From: Anaspis maculata
Taxonomy: Eukaryota > Arthropoda > Insecta > Coleoptera > Scraptiidae
DNA length: 64,000 nucleotides
Direction: 5' to 3'
Assembly: GCA_949128115.1 (NCBI GenBank)
Contig: OX421966.1
Coordinates: forward strand, 868,001-932,000
The stretch's first letter is position 1, and each line of letters begins with the position of its first letter. This document shows, piece after piece, positions 12,561-27,488 of the stretch. A program made the translations under genes and the position numbers. The notes under the pieces are model-generated. The model made no database searches. It was given only the letters and a program-made list of their open reading frames with translations, and was not told where the DNA came from.

Positions 12561-15500
12561 TCTTTCCAAACGCAACATCTGACGAACGAACACAAATATA
12601 GAAAAAAAGACACAATTGTTATCCAAAAAGTTCAGGTTCGAACCCACGTGACTCCAGACTCCAACCCACGTGACTTCAGGCTTCAACTCACGTGAGTTTT
12701 GAAACGATCGATCACCACTTTTGATGTTGGCAGCTACTTGTTCCAAACGCAACATCTGACGAACGAACACAAATATAGGAAAAAGACACAATTGTTATCC
12801 AAAAAGTTCAGGTTTGAACCCACGTGACTCCAGGCTCCAACCCACGTGATTTCAGGCTTCAACCCACGTGACTTTTGAAACGATCGGTTATCACTTTTGA
12901 TGTTGGCAGCTACTTGTCCCAAATGCAACATCTGACAAACGAACACAAATATAGAAGAAAAAACGCAATTGTTATCCAAAAAAATCAGGTTTTAACCCAC
13001 GTGACTTCAGGCTTGAATCCACGTGACTTCAGTCTTCAACCCACGTGACTTCAGGCTTCAACCCACGTGACTTTGAAAACGATCGGTCAACACTTTTGGA
13101 GTTGGCACCTTCTCTTTCCAAACGCAACATCTGACGAACGAACACAAATATAGAAAAAAGACACAATTGTTATCCAAAAAGTTCAGGTTTGAACCCACGT
13201 GACTCCAGACTCCAACCCACGTGACTTCAGGCTTCAACTCACGTGAGTTTTGAAACGATCGATCACCACTTTTGATGTTGGCAGCTACTTGTTCCAAACG
13301 CAACATCTGACGAACGAACACAAATATAGAAGAAAAGACACAATTGTTATCCAAAAAGTTCAGGTTTCAACTCACGTGACTCCCGGCTTCAACCCACGTG
13401 ACATCAGGCTTCAACCCACGTGACTTCAGGCTTTAACCCACGTGACTTTGAAAACGATCGGTCACCACTTTTGAAGTTGGCAGCTACTTGTTCCAAACGC
13501 AACATCTGACGAACGAACACAAATATCAAAAAAAAATTACGAAATTGTTATCCAAAAAGTTCAGGTTTGAACCCACGTGACTCCAGGCTCCAACCCACGT
13601 GACTTCAGGCTTCAACCCACGTGACTTTCGAAACGATCGGTTACTACTTTCGATGTTGGCAGCTACTTGATCCAAATGCAACATCTGACGAACGAACACA
13701 AATATAGAAGAAAAGACGCAATTGTTATCCAGAAAAATCAGGTTTAAACTCACGTGACTTCAGGCTTGAACCCACGTGACTTCAGTCTTCAACCCACGTG
13801 ACTTCAGGCTTTAACCCACATGACTTTGGAAACGATCGGTCACCACTTTTGATGTTGGCAGCTACTGTTTCCAAACGCAACATCAGACGAACGAACACAA
13901 ATATAGAAAAAAAGACACAATTGTTATCCAAAAAGTTCAGGTTTGAACCCACGTGACTTTTGAAACGATCGGTTATCACTTTTGATGTTGGCAGCTACTT
14001 GTCCCAAATGCAACATCTGACGAACGAACACAAATATAGAAGAAAAAACGCAATTGTTATCCAAAAAAATCAGGTTTTAACCCACGTGACTTCAGGCTTG
14101 AACCCACGTGACTTCAGTCTTCAACCCACGTGACTTCAGGCTTCAACCCACGTGACTTTGAAAACGATCGGTCAACACTTTTGGAGTTGGCACCTACTCT
14201 TTCCAAACGCAACATCTGACGAACGAACACAAATATAGAAAAAAGACACAATTGTTATCCAAAAAGTTCAGGTTTGAACCCACGAGACTCCAGACTCCAA
14301 CCCACGTGACTTCAGGCTTCAACTCACGTGAGTTTTGAAACGATCGATCACCACTTTTGATGTTGGCAGCTACTTGTTCCAAACGCAACATCTGACGAAC
14401 GAACACAAATATAGAAGAAAAGACACAATTGTTATCCAAAAAGTTCAGGTTTCAACCCACGTGACTCCCGGCTTCAACCCACGTGACATCAGGCTTCAAC
14501 CCACGTGACTTCAGGCTTTAACCCACGTGACTTTGAAAACGATCGGTCACCACTTTTGAAGTTGGCAGCTACTTGTTCCAAACGCAACATCTGACGAACG
14601 AACACAAATATCAAAAAAAAAATACGAAATTGTTATCCAAAAAGTTCAGGTTTGAACCCACGTGACTCCAGGCTCCAACCCACGTGACTTCAGGCTTCAA
14701 CCCACGTGACTTTCAAAACGATCGGTTACTACTTTCGATGTTGGCAGCTACTTAATCCAAATGCAACATCTGACGAACGAACACAAATATAGAAGAAAAG
14801 ACGCAATTGTTATCCAGAAAAATCAGGTTTAAACTCACGTGACTTCAGGCTTGAACCCACGTGACTTCAGTCTTCAACCCACGTGACTTCAGGCTTTAAC
14901 CCACATGACTTTGGAAACGATCGGTCACCACTTTTGATGTTGGCAGCTACTTTTTCCAAACGCAACATCAGACGAACGAACACAAATATAGAAAAAAAGA
15001 CACAATTGTTATCCAAAAAGTTCAGGTTTGAACCCACGTGACTCCAGGCTCCAACCCACGTGATTTCAGGCTTCAACCCACGTGACTTTCAAAACGATCG
15101 GTTACCACTTTTGATGTTGGCAGCTACTTGTCCCAAATGCAACATCTGACAAACGAACACAAATATAGAAGAAAAAACGCAATTGTTATCCAAAAAAATC
15201 AGGTTTTAACCCACGTGACTTCAGGCTTGAATCCACGTGACTTCAGTCTTCAACCCACGTGACTTCAGGCTTCAACCCACGTGACTTTGAAAACGATCGG
15301 TCAACACTTTTGGAGTTGGCACCTTCTCTTTCCAAACGCAACATCTGACGAACGAACACAAATATAGAAAAAAAAACACAATTGTTATCCAAAAAGTTCA
15401 GGTTTGAACCCACGTGACTCCAGGCTCCAACCCACGTGACTTCGGGCTTCAACCCACGTGACTTTTAAAACGATCGGTCACCACTTTTGATGTTGGCAGA

Positions 15501-16050
15501 TACTTGTTCCAAACGCAACATCTGACGAACGAACACAAATATAGAAAAAAGACACAATTGTTATCAAAAAAGTTCAGGTTTGAACCCACGTGACTCCAGG
15601 CTCCAACCCACGTGACTTCAGGCTTCAACCCACGTGACTTTTGAAACGATCGGTTACCACTTTTGATGTTGGCAGCTACTTGTCCCAAATGCAACATCTG
15701 ACGAACGAACACAAATATAGAAGAAAAGACGCAATTGTTATCCAAAAAAATCAGGTTTTCACCCACGTGACTTCAGGCTTGAACCCACGTGACTTCAGTC
15801 TTCAACCCACGTGACTTCAGGCTTCAACCCACGTGACTTTGGAAACGATCGGTCACCACTTTTGATGTTGGCACCTACTTTTTCCAAACGCAACATCTGA
15901 CGAACGAACACAAATATAGAAAAAAGACACAATTGTTATCCAAAAAGTTCAGGTTTGAACCCACGTGACTCCAGACTCCAACCCACGTGACTTCAGGCTT
16001 CAACTCACGTGAGTTTTGAAACGATCGATCACCACTTTTGATGTTGGCAG

Positions 16051-18450
16051 CTACTTGTTCCAAACGCAACATCTGACGAACGAACACAAATATAGAAAAA
16101 AGACACAATTGTTATCCGAAAAGTTCAGGTTTGAACCCACGTGACTCCAGGCTCCAACCCACGTGATTTCAGGCTTCAACCCACGTGACTTTTGAAACGA
16201 TCGGTTATCACTTTTGATGTTGGCAGCTACTTGTCCCAAATGCAACATCTGACGAACGAACACAAATATAGAAGAAAAGACGCAATTGTTATCCAAAAAA
16301 ATCAGGTTTTAACCCACGTGACTTCAGGCTTGAATCCACGTGACTTCAGTCTTTAACCCACGTGACTTCAGGCTTCAACCCACGTGACTTTGAAAACGAT
16401 CGGTCAACACTTTTGGAGTTGGCACCTACTCTTTCCAAAAGCAACATCTGACGAACGAACACAAATATAGAAAAAAGACACAATTGTTATCCAAAAAGTT
16501 CAGGTTTGAACCCACGTGACTCCAGACTCCAACCCACGTGACTTCAGGCTTCAACTCACGTGAGTTTTGAAACGATCGATCACCACTTTTGATGATGGCA
16601 GCTACTTGTTCCAAACGCAACATCTGACGAACGAACACAAATATAGAAAAAAGACACAATTGTTATCCAAAAAGTTCAGGTTTGAACCCACGTGACTCCA
16701 GACTCGAACCCACGTGACTTCAGGCTTCAACTCACGTGAGTTTTGAAACGATCGATCACCACTTTTGATGTTGGCAGCTACTTGTTCCAAACGCAACATC
16801 TGACGAACGAACACAAATATAGAAGAAAAGACACAATTGTCATTCAAAAAGTTCAGGTTTCAACCCACGTGACTCCCGGCTTCAACCCACGTGACATCAG
16901 GCTTCAACCCACGTGACTTCAGGCTTTAACCCACGTGACTTTGAAAACGATCGGTCACCACTTTTGAAGTTGGCAGCTACTTGTTCCAAACGCAACATCT
17001 GACGAACGAACACAAATATCAAAAAAAAATTACGAAATTATCATCCAAAAAGTTCAGGTTTGAACCCACGTGACTCCAGGCTCCAACCCACGTGACTTCA
17101 GGCTTCAACCCACGTGACTTCAGGCTTCAACCCACGTGACTTCAGGCTTCAACCCACGTGACTTTGGAAACGATCGGTCACCACTTTTGAAGTTGGCAGC
17201 TACTCTTTCCAAACGCAACATCTGACGAACGAACACAAATATAGAAAAAAAGACACAATTGTTATCCAAAAAGTTCAGGTTTGAACCCACGTGACTTCAG
17301 GCTTCAACTCACGTGACTTCAGGCTTCAGCCCACGTGACTTTGAAAACGATCGTTCACCACTTTTGAAGTTGGCATCTACTCTTTCCAAACGCAACATCT
17401 GACGAACGAACACAAATATAGAAAAAAAGACACAATTGTTATCCAAAAAGTTCAGGTTTGAACCCACGTGACTTTAGGCTCCAACTCACGTGACTTCAGG
17501 CTTCAACCCACGTGACTTTGAAAACGATCGTTCACCACTTTTGAAGTTGGCAGCTACCCTTTCCAAACGCAACATCTGACGAACGAACACAAATATAGGA
17601 AAAAAGACACAATTGTTATCCAAAAAGTTCGGGTTTGAACCCACGTGACTTCAGGCTCCAACTCCCGTGACTCCAGGCTTCAACCCACGTGACTTTGAAA
17701 ACGATCGTTCACCACTTTTGAAGTTGGCAGCTACTCTTTCCAAACGCAACATCTGACGAACGAACACAAATATAGAAAAAAAGACACAATTGTTATCCAA
17801 AAAGTTCGGATTTGAACCCACGTGACTTCAGGCTCCAACTCACGTGACTTCAGGCTTCAACCCACGTGACTTTGGGAATGATCGGTCACCATTTTTGAAG
17901 TTGGCAGCTACTCTTTCCAAGCGCAACATCTGCCGAACGATCACAAGTATAGAATAAAAGACACAATTGTTATCCAAAAAATTCAGGTTTGAACCCACGT
18001 GACTTCAGGCTTCAACCCACGTGACTTCAGGCTCCAACACACGTGACTCCAGGCTTCAACCCACGTGACTTTTAAAACGATCGGTCACCACTTTTGATGT
18101 TGGCAGCTACTCTTTCCAAACGCAACATCTAACGAACGAACACAAATATAGAAAAAAAGACACAATTGGTATCCAAAAAGTTCGGGTTTGAACCCACGTG
18201 ACTTCAGGCTCCAACTCACGTGACTTCAGGCTTCAACCCACGTGACTTTGGGAACGATCGGTCACCACTTTTGAAGTTGGCAGCTACTCTTTCCAAGCGC
18301 AACATCTGCCGAACGAACACAAATATAGAAAAAAAGACACAATTGTTATCCAAAAAGTTCAGGTTTGAACCCACGTGCCTCCAGGCTCCAACTCACGTGA
18401 CTTTGAAAACGATCGGTCACCACTTTTGATGTTGGCAGCTACTTTTTCCA
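16051..18450 (+). repeat. higher-order block, copy A
   Basis: This block is repeated at 27489-30290 with offset 11438 bp in its first part (16051 against 27489, 16426 against 27864) and 11836 bp in its last part (18220 against 30056). The 398-bp difference equals one 376-bp dimer plus one 22-bp unit present only in the second copy. Shared rare variants include CCAACTCCCGTGAC (near 17657 and 29497), AGGCGCAACATCTGCC-type monomers with GATCACAAGT, and CACGTGCCTCCAGG. Confidence 0.8.
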
Positions 18451-21400
18451 AACGCAACATCAGACGAACGAACACAAATATAGAAAAAAAGACACAATTG
18501 TTATCCAAAAAAATCAGGTTTTAACCCACGTGACTTCAGGCTTGAACCCACGTGACTTTAGTCTTCAACCCACGTGACATCAGGCTTCAACCCACGTGAC
18601 TTTGAAAACGATCGGTCACCACTTTTGATGTTGGCAGCTACTTTTTCCAAACGCAACATCAGACGAACGAACACAAATATAGAAAAAAAGACACAATTGT
18701 TATCCAAAAAGTTCAGGTTTGAACCCACGTGACTCCAGGCTCCAACCCACGTTACTTCAGGCTTAAACCCACGTGACTTTTAAAACGATCGGTCACCACT
18801 TTTGATGTTGGCAGCTACTTGTTCCAAATGCAACATCTGACGAACGAACACAAATATAGAAGAAAAGACGCAATTGTTATCCAAAAAAAATCAGGTTTCA
18901 ACCCACGTGACTTCAGGCTTGAACCCACGTGACTTGAGTCTTCAACCCACGTGTCTTCAGGCTTCAACCCACGTGACTTTGAAAACGATCGGTCACCACA
19001 TTTGGAGTTGGCAGCTTCTCTTTCCAAACGCAACATCTGACGAACGAACACAAATATAGAAAAAAAGACACAATTGTTATCCAAAAAGTTCAGATTTGAA
19101 CCCACGTGACTCCAGGCTCCAACCCACGTGACTTCGGGCTTCAACCCACGTGACTTTTAAAACGATCGGTCACCACCTTCGATGTTGGCAGATACTTGTT
19201 CCAAACGCAACATCTGACGAACGAACACAAATATAGAAAAAAGACACAATTGTTATCCAAAAAGTTCAGGTTTGAATCCACGTGACTCCAGGCTCCAACC
19301 CACGTGACTTCAGGCTTCAACCCACGTGACTTTAGAGACGATCGGTTACCACTTTCGATGTTGGCAGCTACTTGTCCCAAATGCAACATCTGACGAACGA
19401 ACACAAATATAGAAGAAAAGACGCAATTGTTATCCAAAAAAATCAGGTTTTAACCCACGTGACTTCAGGCTTGAACCCACGTGACTTCAGTCTTCAACCC
19501 ACGTGACTTCAGGCTTCAACCCACGTGACTTTGGAAACGATCGGTCACCACTTTTGATGTTGGCACCTACTTTTTCCAAACGCAACATCTGACGAACGGA
19601 CACAAATATAGTGAAAAGACACAATTGTTATCCAAAAAGTTCAGGTTTGAACCCACGTGACTCCAAACTCCAACCCACGTGACTTCAGGCTTCAACTCAC
19701 GTGACTTTTGAAACGATCGGTTATCACTTTTGATGTTGGCAGCTACTTGTCCCAAATGCAACATCTGACGAACGAACACAAATATAGAAGAAAAGACGCA
19801 ATAATTGTTATCCAAAAAAATCAGGTTTTAACCCACGTGACTTCAGGCTTGAACCCACGTGACTTCAGTCTTCAACCCACGTGACTCCAGGCTCCAACCC
19901 ACGTGATTTCAGGCTTCAACCCACGTGACTTTTGAAACGATCGGTTATCACTTTTGATGTTGGCAGCTACTTGTCCCAAATGCAACATCTGACGAACGAA
20001 CACAAATATAGAAGAAAAGACGCAATTGTTATCCAAAAAAATCAGGTTTTAACCCACGTGACTTCAGGCTTGAACCCACGTGACTTCAGTCTTCAACCCA
20101 CGTGACTTCAGGCTTCAACCCACGTGACTTTGAAAACGATCGGTCAACACTTTTGGAGTTGGCACCCACTCTTTCCAAACGCAACATCTGACGAACGAAC
20201 ACAAATATAGAAAAAAGACACAATTGTTATCAAAAAAGTTCAGGTTTGAACCCACGTGACTCCAGACTCCAACCCACGTGACTTCAGGCTTCAACTCACG
20301 TGAGTTTTGAAACGATCGATCACCACTTTTGATGTTGGCAGCTACTTGATCCAAACGCAACATCTGACGAACGAACACAAATATAGAAGAAAAGACACAA
20401 TTGTTATCCAAAAAGTTCAGGTTTCAACCCACGTGACTCCCGGCTTCAACCCACGTGACATCAGGCTTCAACCCACGTGACATCAGGCTTTAACCCACGT
20501 GACTTTGAAAACGATCGGTCACCACTTTTGAAGTTGGCAGCTACTTGTTCCAAACGCAACATCTGACGAACGAACACAAATATCGAAAAAAAAATTACGA
20601 AATTATTATCCAAAAAGTTCAGGTTTGAACCCACGTGACTCCAGGCTCCAACCCACGTGACTTTAGGCTTCAACCCACGTGACTTCAGGCTTCAACCCAC
20701 GTGACTTCAGGCTTCAACCCACGTGACTTTGGAAACGATCGGTCACCACTTTTGAAGTTGGCAGCTACTCTTTCCAAACGCAACATCTGACGAACGAACA
20801 CAAATATAGAAAAAAAGACACAATTGTTATCCAAAAAGTTCAGGTTTGAACCCACGTGACTTCGGGCTTCAACTCACGTGACTTCAGGCTTCAGCCCACG
20901 TGACTTTGAAAACGATCGTTCACCACTTTTGAAGTTGGCAGCTACTCTTTCCAAACGCAACATCTGACCAACGAACACAAATATAGAAAAAAAGACACAA
21001 TTGTTATCCAAAAAGTTCAGGTTTGAACCCACGTGACTTCAGGCTCCAACTCACGTGACTTCAGGCTTCAACCCACGTGACTTTGAAAACGATCGGTCAC
21101 CACTTTTGATGTTGGCAGCTACTTTTTCCAAACGCAACATCAGACGAACGAACACAAATATAGAAAAAAAGACACAATTGTTATCCAAAAAAATCAGGTT
21201 TTAACCCACGTGACTTCAGGCTTGAACCCACGTGACTTTAGTCTTCAACCCACGTGACATCAGGCTTCAACCCACGTGACTTTGAAAACGATCGGTCACC
21301 ACTTTTGATGTTGGCAGCTACTTTTTCCAAACGCAACATCAGACGAACGAACACAAATATAGAAAAAAAGACACAATTGTTATCCAAAAAGTTCGGGTTT

Positions 21401-24400
21401 GAACCCACGTGACTTAAGGCTCCAACTCACGTAACTTCAGGCTTCAACCCACGTGACTTTGAAAACGATCGTTCACCACTTTTGAAGTTGGCAGCTACTC
21501 TTTCCAAACGCAACATCTGACGAACGAACACAAATATAGAAAAAAAGACACAATTGTTATCCAAAAAGTTCGGGTTTGAACCCACGTGACTTCAGGCTCC
21601 AACTCACGTGACTTCAGGCTTCAACCCACGTGACTTTGGGAATGATCGGTCACCATTTTTGAAGTTGGCAGCTACTCTTTCCAAGCGCAACATCTGCCGA
21701 ACGATCACAAGTATAGAAAAAAAGACACAATTGTTATCCAAAAAATTCAGGTTTGAACCCACGTGACTTCAGGCTTCAACCCACGTGACTTCAGGCTTCA
21801 ACACACGTGACTTCAGGCTTCAACCCACGTGACTTTTAAAACGATCGGTCACCACTTTTGATGTTGGCAGCTACTCTTTCCAAACGCAACATCTAACGAA
21901 CGAACACAAATATAGAAAAAAAGACACAATTGTTATCCAAAAAGTTCGGGTTTGAACCCACGTGACTTCAGGCTTCAACCCACGTGACTTCAGGCTTCAA
22001 CACACGTGACTTCAGGCTTCAACCCACGTGACTTTTAAAACGATCGGTCACCACTTTTGATGTTGGCAGCTACTCTTTCCAAACGCAACATCTGACGAAC
22101 GAACACAAATATAGAAGAAAAGACGCAATTGTTATCCAGAAAAATCAGGCTTAAACCCACGTGACTTCAGGCTTGAACCCACGTGACTTTAGTCTTCAAC
22201 CCACGTGACATCAGGCTTCAACCCACGTGACTTTGAAAACGATCGGTCACCACTTTTGATGTTGGCAGCTACTTTTTCCAAACGCAACATCAGACGAACG
22301 AACACAAATATAGAAAAAAAGACACAATTGTTATCCAAAAAGTTCAGGATTGAACCCACGTGACTCCAGGCTCCAACCCAGGTTACTTCAGGCTTAAACC
22401 CACGTGACTTTTAAAACGATCGGTCACCACTTTTGATGTTGGCAGCTACTTGTTCCAAATGCAACATCTGACGAACGAACACAAATATAGAAGAAAAGAC
22501 GCAATTGTTATCAAAAAAAAATCAGGTTTCAACCCACGTGACTTCAGGCTTGAACCCACGTGACTTGAGTCTTCAACACACGTGTCTTCAGGCTTCAACC
22601 CACGTGACTTTGAAAACGATCGGTCACCACATTTGGAGTTGGCAGCTTCTCTTTCCAAACGCAACATCTGACGAACGAACACAAATATAGAAAAAAAGAC
22701 ACAATTGTTATCCAAAAAGTTCAGGTTTGAATCCACGTGACTCCAGGCTCCAACCCACGTGACTTCGGGCTTCAACCCACGTGACTTTTAAAACGATCGG
22801 TCACCACTTTTGATGTTGGCAGATACTTGTTCCAAACGCAACATCTGACGAACGAACACAAATATAGAAAAAAGACACAATTGTTATCCAAAAAGTTCAG
22901 GTTTGAATCCACGTGACTCCAGGCTCCAACCCACGTGACTTCAGGCTTCAACCCACGTGACTTTAGAAACGATCGGTTACCACTTTCGATGTTGGCAGCT
23001 ACTTGTCCCAAATGCAACATCTGACGAACGAACACAAATATAGAAGAAAAGACGCAATTGTTATCCAAAAAAATCAGGTTTTAACCCACGTGACTTCAGG
23101 CATGAACCCACGTGACTTCAGTCTTCAACCCACGTGACTTCAGGCTTCAACCCACGTGACTTTGGAAACGATCGGTCAGCACTTTTGATGTTGGCACCTA
23201 CTTTTTCCAAACGCAACATCTGACGAACGAACACAAATATAGTAAAAAGACACAATTGTTATCCAAAAAGTTCAGGTTTGAACCCACGTGACTCCAGACT
23301 CCAACCCACGTGACTTCAGGCTTCAACTCACGTGAGTTTTGGAACGATCGATCACCACTTTTGATGTTGGCAGCCACTTGTTCCAAACGCAACATCTGAC
23401 GAACGAACACAAATATAGAAAAAAGACACAATTGTTATCCAAAAAGTTCAGGTTTGAACCCACGTGACTCCAGGCTCCAACCCACGTGATTTCAGGCTTC
23501 AACCCACGTGACTTTTGAAACGATCGGTTATCACTTTTGATGTTGGCAGCTACTTGTTCCAAACGCAACATCTGACGAACGACCACAAATATAGAAGAAA
23601 AGACACAATTGTTATCCAAAAAGTTCAGGTTTCAACCCACGTGACTCCCGGCTTCAACCCACGTGACATCAGGCTTCAACCCACGTGACTTCAGGCTTTA
23701 ACCCACGTGACTTTGGAAACGATCGGTCAAAACTTTTGAAGTTGGCAGCTACTTGTTCCAAACGCAACATCTGACGAACGAACACAAATATCAAAAAAAA
23801 ATTACGAAATTGTTATCCAAAAAGTTCAGGTTTGAAACCACGTGACTCCAGGCTCCAACCCACGTGACTTCAGGCTTCAACCCACGTGACTTTCAAAACG
23901 ATCGGTTACTACTTTCGATGTTGGCAGCTACTTGATCCAAATGCAACATCTGACGAACGAACACAAATATAGAAGAAAAGACGCAATTGTTATCCAGAAA
24001 AATCAGGTTTAAACTCACGTGACTTCAGGCTTGAACCCACGTGACTTCAGTCTTCAACCCACGTGACTTCAGGCTTCAACCCACATGACTTTGGAAACGA
24101 TCGGTCACCACTTTTGATGTTGGCAGCTACTTTTTCCAAACGCAACATCAGACGAACGAACACAAATATAGAAAAAAAGACACAATTGTTATCCAAAAAG
24201 TTCAGGTTTGAACCCACGTGACTCCAGGCTCCAACCCACGTGACTTCAGGCTTAAACCCACGTGACTTTCAAAACGATCGGTTACCACTTTTGATGTTGG
24301 CAGCTACTTGTTCCAAATGCAACATCTGACGGACGAACACAAATATAGAAGAAAAGACGCAATTGTTATCCAAAGAAATCAGGTTTCAACCCACGTGACT

Positions 24401-27400
24401 TCAGGCTTGAACCCACGTGACTTTAGTCTTCAACCCACGTGTCTTCAGGCTTCAACCCACGTGACTTTGAAAACGATCGGTCACCACATTTGGAGTTGGC
24501 AGCTTCTCTTTCCAAACGCAACATCTGACGAACGAACACAAATATAGAAAAAAAACACAATTGTTATCCAAAAAGTTCAGGTTTGAACCCACGTGACTCC
24601 AGGCTCCAACCCACGTGACTTCGGGCTTCAACCCACGTGACTTTTAAAACGATCGGTCACCACTTTTGATGTTGGCAGATACTTGTTCCAAACGCAACAT
24701 CTGACGAACGAACACAAATATAGAAAAAAGACACAATTGTTATCCAAAAAGTTCAGGTTTGAACCCACGTGACTCCAGACTCCAACCCACGTGACTTCAG
24801 GCTTCAACTCACGTGAGTTTTGAAACGATCGATCACCACTTTTGATGTTGGCAGCTACTTGTTCCAAACGCAACATCTGACGAACGAACACAAATATAGA
24901 AAAAAGACACAATTGTTACCCAAAAAGTTCAGGTTTGAACCCACGTGACTCCAGGCTCCAACCCACGTGATTTCAGGCTTCAACCCACGTGACTTTTGAA
25001 ACGATCGGTTATCACTTTTGATGTTGGCAGCTACTTGTCCCAAATGCAACATCTGACGAACGAACACAAATATAGAAGAAAAGACGCAATTGTTATCCAA
25101 AAAAATCAGGTTTTAACCCACGTGACTTCAGGCTTGAACCCACGTGACTTCAGTCTTCAACCCACGTGACTTCAGGCTTCAACCCACGTGACTTTGAAAA
25201 CGATCGGTCAACACTTTTGGAGTTGGCACCTACTCTTTCCAAACGCAACATCTGACGAACGAACACAAATATAGAAAAAAGACACAATTGTTATCCAAAA
25301 AGTTCAGGTTTGAACCCACGTGACTCCAGACTCCAACCCACGTGACTTCAGGCTTCAACTCACGTGAGTTTTGAAACGATCGATCACCACTTTTGATGTT
25401 GGCAGCTACTTGTTCCAAACGCAACATCTGACGAACGAACACAAATATAGAAAAAAGACACAATTGTTATCCAAAAAGTTCAGGTTTGAACCCACGTGAC
25501 TCCAGACTCCAACCCACGTGATTTCAGGCTTCAACTCACGTGAGTTTTGAAACGATCGATCACCACTTTTGATGTTGGCAGCTACTTGTTCCAAACGCAA
25601 CATCTGACGAACGAACACAAATATAGAAGAAAAGACACAATTGTTATCCAAAAAGTTCAGGTCTCAACCCACGTGACTCCCGGCTTCAACCCACGTGACA
25701 TCAGGCTTCAACCCACGTGACTTCAGGCTTTAACCCACGTGACTTTGAAAACGATCGGTCACCACTTTTGAAGTTGGCAGCTACTTGTTCCAAACGCAAC
25801 ATCTGACGAACGAACACAAATATCAAAAAAAAATGACGAAATTATTATCCAAAAAGTTCAGGTTTGAACCCACGTGACTCCAGGCTCCAACCCACGTGAC
25901 TTCAGGCTTCAACCCACGTGACTTCAGGCTTCAACCCACGTGACTTTGGAAACGATCGGTCACCACTTTTGAAGTTGGCAGCTACTCTTTCCAAACGCAA
26001 CATCTGACGAACGAACACAAATATAGAAAAAAAGACACAATTGTTATCCAAAAAGTTCAGGTTTGAACCCACGTGACTTCAGGCTTCAACTCACGTGACT
26101 TCAGGCTTCAGCCCACGTGACTTTGAAAACGATCGTTCACCACTTTTGAAGTTGGCAGCTACTCTTTCCAAACGCAACATCTGACGAACGAACACAAATA
26201 TAGAAAAAAAGACACAATTGTTATCCAAAAAGTTCAGGTTTGAACCCACGTGACTTCAGGCTCCAACTCACGTGACTTCAGGCTTCAACCCACGTGACAT
26301 CAGGCTTCAACCCACGTGACTTCAGGCTTCAACCCACGTGACTTTGAAAACGATCGGTCAACACTTTTGGAGTTGGCACCTTCTCTTTCCAAACGCAACA
26401 TCTGACGAACGAACACAAATATAGAAAAAAGACACAATTGTTATCCAAAAAGTTCAGGTTTGAACCCACGTGACTCCAGACTCCAACCCACGTGACTTCA
26501 GGCTTCAACTCACGTGAGTTTTGAAACGATCGATCACCACTTTTGATGTTGGCAGCTACTTGTTCCAAACGCAACATCTGACGAACGAACACAAATATCA
26601 AAAAAAAATTACGAAATTGTTATCCAAAAAGTTCAGGTTTGAACCCACGTGACTCCAGGCTCCAACCCACGTGACTTCAGGCTTCAACCCACGTGACTTT
26701 CAAAACGATCGGTTACTACTTTCGATGTTGGCAGCTACTTGATCCAAATGCAACATCTGACGAACGAACACAAATATAGAAGAAAAGACGCAATTGTTAT
26801 CCAGAAAAATCAGGTTTAAACTCACGTGACTTCAGGCTTGAACCCACGTGACTTCAGTCTTCAACCCACGTGACTTCAGGCTTTAACCCACATGACTTTG
26901 GAAACGATCGGTCACCACTTTTGATGTTGGCAGCTACTTTTTCCAAACGCAACATCAGACGAACGAACACAAATATAGAAAAAAAGACACAATTGTTATC
27001 CAAAAAGTTCAGGTTTGAACCCACGTGACTCCAGGCTCCAACCCACGTGACATCAGGCTTCAACTCACGTGAGTTTTGAAACGATCGATCAGCACTTTTG
27101 ATGTTGGCAGCTACTTGTTCCAAACGCAACATCTGACGAACGAACACAAATATAGAAGAAAAGACACAATTGTTATCCAAAAAGTTCAGGTTCCAACCCA
27201 CGTGACTCCCGGCTTCAACCCACGTGACATCAGGCTTCAACCCACGTGACTTCATGCTTTAACCCACGTGACTTTGAAAACGATCGGTCACCACTTTTGA
27301 AGTTGGCAGCTACTTGTTCCAAACGCAACATCTGACGAACGAACACAAATATCAAAAAAAAATTACGAAATTGTTATCCAAAAAGTTCGGGTTTGAACCC

Positions 27401-27488
27401 ACGTGACTCCAGACTCCAACCCACGTGACTTCAGGCTTCAACTCACGTGAGTTTTGAAACGATCGATCACCACTTTTGATGTTGGCAG